Source: Lentisphaeria bacterium
GTDB lineage: Bacteria; Verrucomicrobiota; Lentisphaeria; Oligosphaerales; Oligosphaeraceae
DNA length: 17,428 nucleotides
Reading direction: 5' to 3'
Assembly (NCBI GenBank): GCA_016287975.1
Contig: JAEEXV010000133.1
Coordinates: 1 to 17,428, forward strand
Positions 13,903 through 17,428 of the stretch are shown piece by piece. The stretch's first letter is position 1. Every line of letters begins with the position of its first letter. A program made the position numbers and the translations under genes. The notes below the pieces were generated by a model. That model was not told the origin of the DNA. It ran no database searches and saw only the letters and a list, made by a program, of their open reading frames with translations.

Positions 13903-16806
13903 CTATTTGGCGTATGCCTCGACCTCCATGAGGCGGGGCTGGGTCTTGGGGGGCCAGGGGGGGAGAAGGAGGCGGAGACGGGTGACGGCGCGGGGGGCGA
14001 AGGCGGCCTCGGTGCGCGGCGCGGCGGCGTCGCGGACCGCGGCGACGGTCTGCCAGACGCCGTTCTCGAAGACCTGGACGTCGTAGTTCTTGAGGGATGC
14101 GTCCTCGGAGAAGACGACGACGCGGCCGATGGTCGCGGGCTTCACGGGCTGGAACTCGGCCCAGGCGCCCTTTTCGGGTTCGCCAGGGGCCCAGTGGAAT
14201 GCATGGTGGAGGCCGTGTTCGTCGCCGTCGCAGAGGTGCCAGCGGACGGTCTCGCGTCCGTTGGAGCGGATGTGCTTGGGGGTGTCGGAGGAGACGGTGA
14301 TGTGGACGGCGTGGTCGGTCTGGCGCTGGAAGAAGAGATTGCCTGGCTTGCGGCGCTTCGCCCAGGCCTCCTCGATGCGGCGGCAGACGGAGGCGACGGG
14401 TTCGAAGCCAGGGTCCCTGCCAGTGGTGTAGAGATGCCCGCCGCAGGGATGGAAGCGGTCGATGACCTTGCCGTCGCGGACGGGGACGGTGCGCTCCTCG
14501 CCGACAACTGTCAGGGACTTGACGGCGGGGGGCAGGCTGGCGGTGAAGGCCATGTCGCCCTCCTGCATGGAGACGTTGGAGGCGAAGATGTAGGTGGCGC
14601 CCTGGTAGTCGTGGGCGCGGAGGAGGAGGTGCGGCGCGGCGGGTTCGAGCTTCAGCGGCGCGGCGGTGGTGTTGACGACCTTGAGGAGGAGTTCGAGTTC
14701 GCGGTCGATGGCGGTGAAGCCGATGCCGATTTCGGGGTACTGCGCGTAGGGGCAGCTGTCGTACGGGAACATCCCTCGCATGCCGCAGGCGAGGGCCATG
14801 AGGGTCTGGTCGCGGAGTTCCTCGAAGGAGATGATGCGGCTGTTGGCGGGGCCGTAGCCGTAGTCGAGCTGGTTGAAGCCCATGCGCATGAAGAGGAAGC
14901 TGGACTTGTGGCCGAGGGCGGCCTGCTTGCGCTTGCCGTGTTCCAGGTCGGCGTGAATGCGGGTGCAGTCGTTGTATTTCAGCGTGTCGAGGACGACGGG
15001 GTACGGATGGTGGATGTTGATGTCGGCGCAGGCGATGTAGTCGTAGGACTTGGTGGCGTCGGAGAGGAAGACGGGGTGGTGGGGGTCGGTTTCGCGGATG
15101 GCCTCGTAGACCTGGCGGAGGGCGGCGGGGTGGATGGTGCGGCCGCTGGGTTCGTCGCAGAGGTAGTAGCCCAGCAGGTCGGGCTTGCCGTCGCGGATCT
15201 TCGCGACCATGGCGCGGACGGCGGCGAGGAGTTCCTGGGGGACGGTGGCCTGCTGGAGCAGCCGTAGGTTCGCGGGGGAGAGGAGGAGGGCGCGGCTGAA
15301 GGCGAGGTTGGTGTCGATGACGAGCTTGCCGCGCGCGTTGGCCTTGGGGGCGCCGAAGCCGTACTGCATCGCGGCGGTGTGGGTGTCGTCGTAGGGGCGG
15401 TCGAGGAACCAGCCAGTGTTGATGTAGAAGGGCTGGCCGTCGCGGAACCAGTTGCCGTCGCGGTCCATCCAGACCTCGCCCTGGCGGCGGGGGAGTTTCC
15501 AGAGGCGGGCGGAGGCGCTGCCGAAGGGGAGCGGCTTGCCGCCTTTGCGCAGGGTGGCGCGGATGGCGTGGCGGCCTTCAGGGAGGCGTTCGGCGGGCAG
15601 CGCGAAGGGGGTCTGAGGGGCGGCGGGGGCGGTGGCGCTCCACAGCACCTTGCCGTCGGCGCCGACGATCTCGGCGAGGAGTTCGGCGCCCCTGCATTCC
15701 TCGGGGGCGAGGCGGTTGCGGATGGCGAAGCGGACTTCGCGGATGCTCTGGGAGGCGAAGATGGCGTTGCGGTACCACGGGATCTCCAGGTCGATGGCGA
15801 GGGGGGCGAGGCGGATGGACAGTCTGCGGTCGGCGTAGGCGAGGGTGCGGCCGTTCTCGTCCTCGGCGCGCACGACGAGGAGATAGTCGCCCTCCTTTTC
15901 GTGGACGACGGGGTTGAGCGCGAGGCGTTCGGAGGCGCCGTCGGCCAGCGTGAACCGCTTCTTGACATTGAAGGTGAAGACGCGGTCGGGCACGCGGCAG
16001 ATCCACGCCTCGACCGCGCCCTTCAGCGGCCTGCCAGTGGCGTTGGCGAAGTGCACGGATGGGGTGGTGCGGATCTTGCCGCCAGGGGCGGCGACGGAGG
16101 CGGCGTCCGCCTCGCCGAAGCCGAACTGGATGGCGCGCCAGTCGCATTGGATGGACTCCAGCGGGAGGAATGCGCCGCCGACATTGTACTTGCCGCGTGC
16201 GGCGGAGGAGTCCTCGGCGGTGCCGCCGACGGGGCGGGCGTTGCGGCAGAAGTTGACGCGCCAGCCTCGCGGGAGGCGTGCGCGCACGGCGGCGAAGTTG
16301 TAGAGGGGGATGGCGATCTCGACGGTGTATGCGTCCTTTTCCCAGGCGACCTTGGCGCTCCACTGTCCGTTCCAGTTGAGGTTGCCGAGGATGCCGCCCT
16401 GTTCGCAGACGCGGTCGCAGCGCCCGCCCGCGGAGGAGACCATGAAGTGATAGTAGAAGTCGCCCGTGGGGCCTGGGTCGAGCATCACCTCGACGCTCTC
16501 GACGCCGTAGAGGCTCTTGTCGGCGGGGAGTTCGGGGGCGAGGGGCGGCCGCGCGCCGTCGGGGGCGGTGCAGCGGAAGCCGAAATAGAGATTGCGCTCG
16601 TCGTAGAGGCATTTCACCGCCGTCTGGTGGCGGGCGGGCCCTCCGCTACGGGATGCGGTGAAGGCGTCGAAGGCGGGGGCCGCCGTCCACGCGGCCTCGT
16701 CGAGCCGCCCGTCGATGGTCGGGGCGGTCGCGGTCTTGACGGCGCGCACTTCGGCGGCGGCGGCGAAGGAAAGGGAGAGGAGGATGCCGAGCAGGATTTG
16801 GCGCAT
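13903..16806 (-). CDS. Secreted CBM9-like/glycosidase-like/discoidin-like multidomain protein, 967 aa
   Basis: A signal peptide spans about residues 1-18 (MRQILLGILLSLSFAAAA). A CBM9-like sugar-binding domain follows at about 20-215, with the typical opening APTIDGRLDEAAW and KCLYDERNLYFGF. Two beta-sandwich segments lead to a glycosidase-like barrel from about 445, which opens DGNWFRDGQPFYINTGW and carries LLGYYLCDEPSG with Asp551 and Glu552, the usual place of a clan GH-A acid/base. A discoidin (F5/8 C)-like domain at about 840-967 ends RLMEVEAYAK. The start at 16806 is fixed by the signal peptide and by AAGGAG 4 nt upstream; the frame is open to 17307 but that part is out-of-frame shadow of the neighbouring gene. 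The protein should be exported and bind and perhaps cleave a polysaccharide; the family is not assigned. The stop is TAG with a 71-codon continuation, so the native protein may be 1039 aa. Confidence 0.87.
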   Translation of the reverse strand: MRQILLGILLSLSFAAAAEVRAVKTATAPTIDGRLDEAAWTAAPAFDAFTASRSGGPARHQTAVKCLYDERNLYFGFRCTAPDGARPPLAPELPADKSLYGVESVEVMLDPGPTGDFYYHFMVSSAGGRCDRVCEQGGILGNLNWNGQWSAKVAWEKDAYTVEIAIPLYNFAAVRARLPRGWRVNFCRNARPVGGTAEDSSAARGKYNVGGAFLPLESIQCDWRAIQFGFGEADAASVAAPGGKIRTTPSVHFANATGRPLKGAVEAWICRVPDRVFTFNVKKRFTLADGASERLALNPVVHEKEGDYLLVVRAEDENGRTLAYADRRLSIRLAPLAIDLEIPWYRNAIFASQSIREVRFAIRNRLAPEECRGAELLAEIVGADGKVLWSATAPAAPQTPFALPAERLPEGRHAIRATLRKGGKPLPFGSASARLWKLPRRQGEVWMDRDGNWFRDGQPFYINTGWFLDRPYDDTHTAAMQYGFGAPKANARGKLVIDTNLAFSRALLLSPANLRLLQQATVPQELLAAVRAMVAKIRDGKPDLLGYYLCDEPSGRTIHPAALRQVYEAIRETDPHHPVFLSDATKSYDYIACADINIHHPYPVVLDTLKYNDCTRIHADLEHGKRKQAALGHKSSFLFMRMGFNQLDYGYGPANSRIISFEELRDQTLMALACGMRGMFPYDSCPYAQYPEIGIGFTAIDRELELLLKVVNTTAAPLKLEPAAPHLLLRAHDYQGATYIFASNVSMQEGDMAFTASLPPAVKSLTVVGEERTVPVRDGKVIDRFHPCGGHLYTTGRDPGFEPVASVCRRIEEAWAKRRKPGNLFFQRQTDHAVHITVSSDTPKHIRSNGRETVRWHLCDGDEHGLHHAFHWAPGEPEKGAWAEFQPVKPATIGRVVVFSEDASLKNYDVQVFENGVWQTVAAVRDAAAPRTEAAFAPRAVTRLRLLLPPWPPKTQPRLMEVEAYAK

Positions 16807-16810
16807 GGGG

Positions 16811-16817
16811 CTCCTTT
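16811..16817 (-). promoter_or_regulatory. Shine-Dalgarno site of the secreted enzyme gene
   Basis: AAAGGAG lies 4 nt before the ATG at 16806. It is the only clear Shine-Dalgarno sequence among the starts examined in the window, and it supports this start over more distant ones in the same open frame. Confidence 0.8.
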
Positions 16818-16893
16818 GGAAGGTTCTCGGTCTCAAAACGGGGAGTCGTGGCGGAATGAATGCTGACAGTCGACGCTCGACGGGCACGAAACT

Positions 16894-16922
16894 ACTATAG
16901 TGCCAGTTGGATGCCTTGTCAG
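16894..16922 (-). promoter_or_regulatory. Sigma70-type promoter of the secreted enzyme gene
   Basis: CTGACA (16922-16917), a 17-bp spacer and TATAGT (16899-16894) each match the consensus at 5 of 6 positions. Transcription would start near 16887, giving a leader of about 80 nt. A short dyad, GTCGA-CGC-TCGAC (16869-16881), lies just downstream of the predicted start and could be an operator. The promoter begins 18 bp after the stop of the upstream gene. Confidence 0.8.
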
Positions 16923-16939
16923 GAGTTGCGCCCAGGGGG

Positions 16940-17428
16940 CTATCGGGTGAGCCGTGCGACGGCGAAGGTGAAGGCGTCGAGGCGGTCGATGACGAGGCGG
17001 CGTCCGTCGAGGCGTCCCGTGGCGCCGACGAGTTCAAGGTATCGGTAGTCGCGGTCGAGGGCGATGGCGACGTTCTTGGCGTAGTCTGCGCTGCAGTTCC
17101 AGAGTCCGACGGCGAGGGCGCCTGGGCCAGTCTTGCATTGCAGGTAGAGGTCGGGGTGCCTGCCGTCGACGGCGGCGGGGAGGGGGGCGCCGCACTGGTC
17201 GAGGAAATTGCGGATTTGCATAGGCCGCATGTAGTTGCGATAACTTGTCTCGGACGAGGCCGTGGCCTCGAAGTTGAAGCCGAGGACGTCGCCGCCGCCA
17301 GGCGCATGGAAGCGCCAGCTGGCGGGGATGTCCTCGGCGGGGAAGCGGCTCAGGACTTCGGCGCGCGGATCCAGGGTGACCTCGCGGGAGCCAGGGGTCT
17401 TTCGGTTGAGCAGCTGGATGCGCTCGCC
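16940..17428 (-). CDS. C-terminal part of an unidentified protein, possibly a glycosidase, entering from the right edge
   Basis: The frame is open from the window edge (17428) to TAG at 16942-16940, giving 162 residues with no N-terminus. It begins GERIQLLNRKTPGS, passes through WRFHAPGGGDVLGFNFEA and SYRNYMRPMQ, and ends LDAFTFAVARLTR. The Met at 17230 is internal, since reading continues upstream with normal codon use. The tail, with DLYLQCK and ALAVGLWNCSADYAKNVAIALD, looks like a C-terminal beta-sandwich of the sort found at the end of large glycosidases, where strands carry the phrase GLWN-S-D. I cannot name the family. Its neighbours (a secreted carbohydrate-active protein and a glycosidase operon) make a glycan role likely. 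The gene has its own stop just before the promoter of the next gene. Confidence 0.8.
   Translation of the reverse strand, partial: GERIQLLNRKTPGSREVTLDPRAEVLSRFPAEDIPASWRFHAPGGGDVLGFNFEATASSETSYRNYMRPMQIRNFLDQCGAPLPAAVDGRHPDLYLQCKTGPGALAVGLWNCSADYAKNVAIALDRDYRYLELVGATGRLDGRRLVIDRLDAFTFAVARLTR

Noticed and set aside
13903..13905. Pyrrolysine or general TAG recoding
   Set aside because: TAG ends two other genes in the window, one directly before an intrinsic terminator and one directly before a promoter, so it works as a normal stop. No pyl genes are seen.
15379..16866. A 495-codon plus-strand frame opposite the secreted enzyme gene
   Set aside because: It is a low-complexity Gly/Ala/Glu/Val shadow of a gene with a clear signal peptide, Shine-Dalgarno site and promoter.
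16940..17230. A complete 96-aa gene starting at the Met at 17230
   Set aside because: The same frame continues open and protein-like to the window edge, so this Met is internal to a larger truncated gene.
16807..17307. An upstream extension of the secreted enzyme frame to 17307
   Set aside because: The added peptide is Ser/Thr/Pro/Arg-rich and lies out of frame over the coding end of the neighbouring gene. The promoter at 16894-16922 and AAGGAG at 16811 support the start at 16806.

Overview
The window is GC-rich (roughly two thirds G+C by eye), and every gene I can support lies on the minus strand, so transcription runs right to left. A heptosyltransferase-like enzyme and a bacterial alpha-2-macroglobulin point to a Gram-negative envelope. 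Unclassified glycosidase-like proteins with CBM9-like and discoidin-like domains, together with mostly Shine-Dalgarno-poor leaders, suggest a carbohydrate-degrading member of the PVC group, perhaps Lentisphaerota or Kiritimatiellota. That placement is inference. I see no tRNA, rRNA, CRISPR array, transposase or phage gene.

Right part (17428-13687): the 3' end of a gene that enters from the right edge (stop at 16940) is followed by a good sigma70-type promoter (CTGACA, 17 bp, TATAGT). That promoter drives a secreted multidomain protein (16806-13903) with a signal peptide, CBM9-like domain, beta-sandwich region, glycosidase-like barrel and discoidin-like domain. Its reading frame ends at TAG but continues in frame for 71 well-formed codons to a TAA at 13687. 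This is one of the two most unusual signals in the window.

Middle part (13557-7914): a three-gene unit of proteins without signal peptides. It encodes a GH42-like barrel protein, a calcineurin-like phosphoesterase with altered metal motifs (joined by a 4-bp ATGA overlap), and a GHL10-like barrel protein. A textbook intrinsic terminator closes the unit. The secreted enzyme and this cytoplasmic set could act in sequence on a glycan or phosphorylated glycoside, but the substrate is unknown.

Left-middle part (7903-5404): a compact operon of a YfcE-type metallophosphoesterase, a WaaC-like GT9 heptosyltransferase and a YcbL/glyoxalase II-like metallo-beta-lactamase-fold hydrolase. A 19-bp tandem repeat sits directly before its first start codon.

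Left part (5403-1): a 1572-residue alpha-2-macroglobulin with an intact Cys-Leu-Glu-Gln thioester. The 514-bp spacer before it and the stretch after it contain the same repeat family: about 30-bp GC-rich units and a 10-bp-arm palindrome. The upstream spacer also holds a duplicated element of about 95 bp.

Across the window the tetranucleotide CCGG is nearly absent (about 25 sites by hand count, none in the last 4.2 kb), although other CG-rich words are abundant. Pro-Gly pairs are written with CCA or CCT instead. This looks like avoidance of, or methylation-driven loss of, CCGG, and the other strong unusual signal here.
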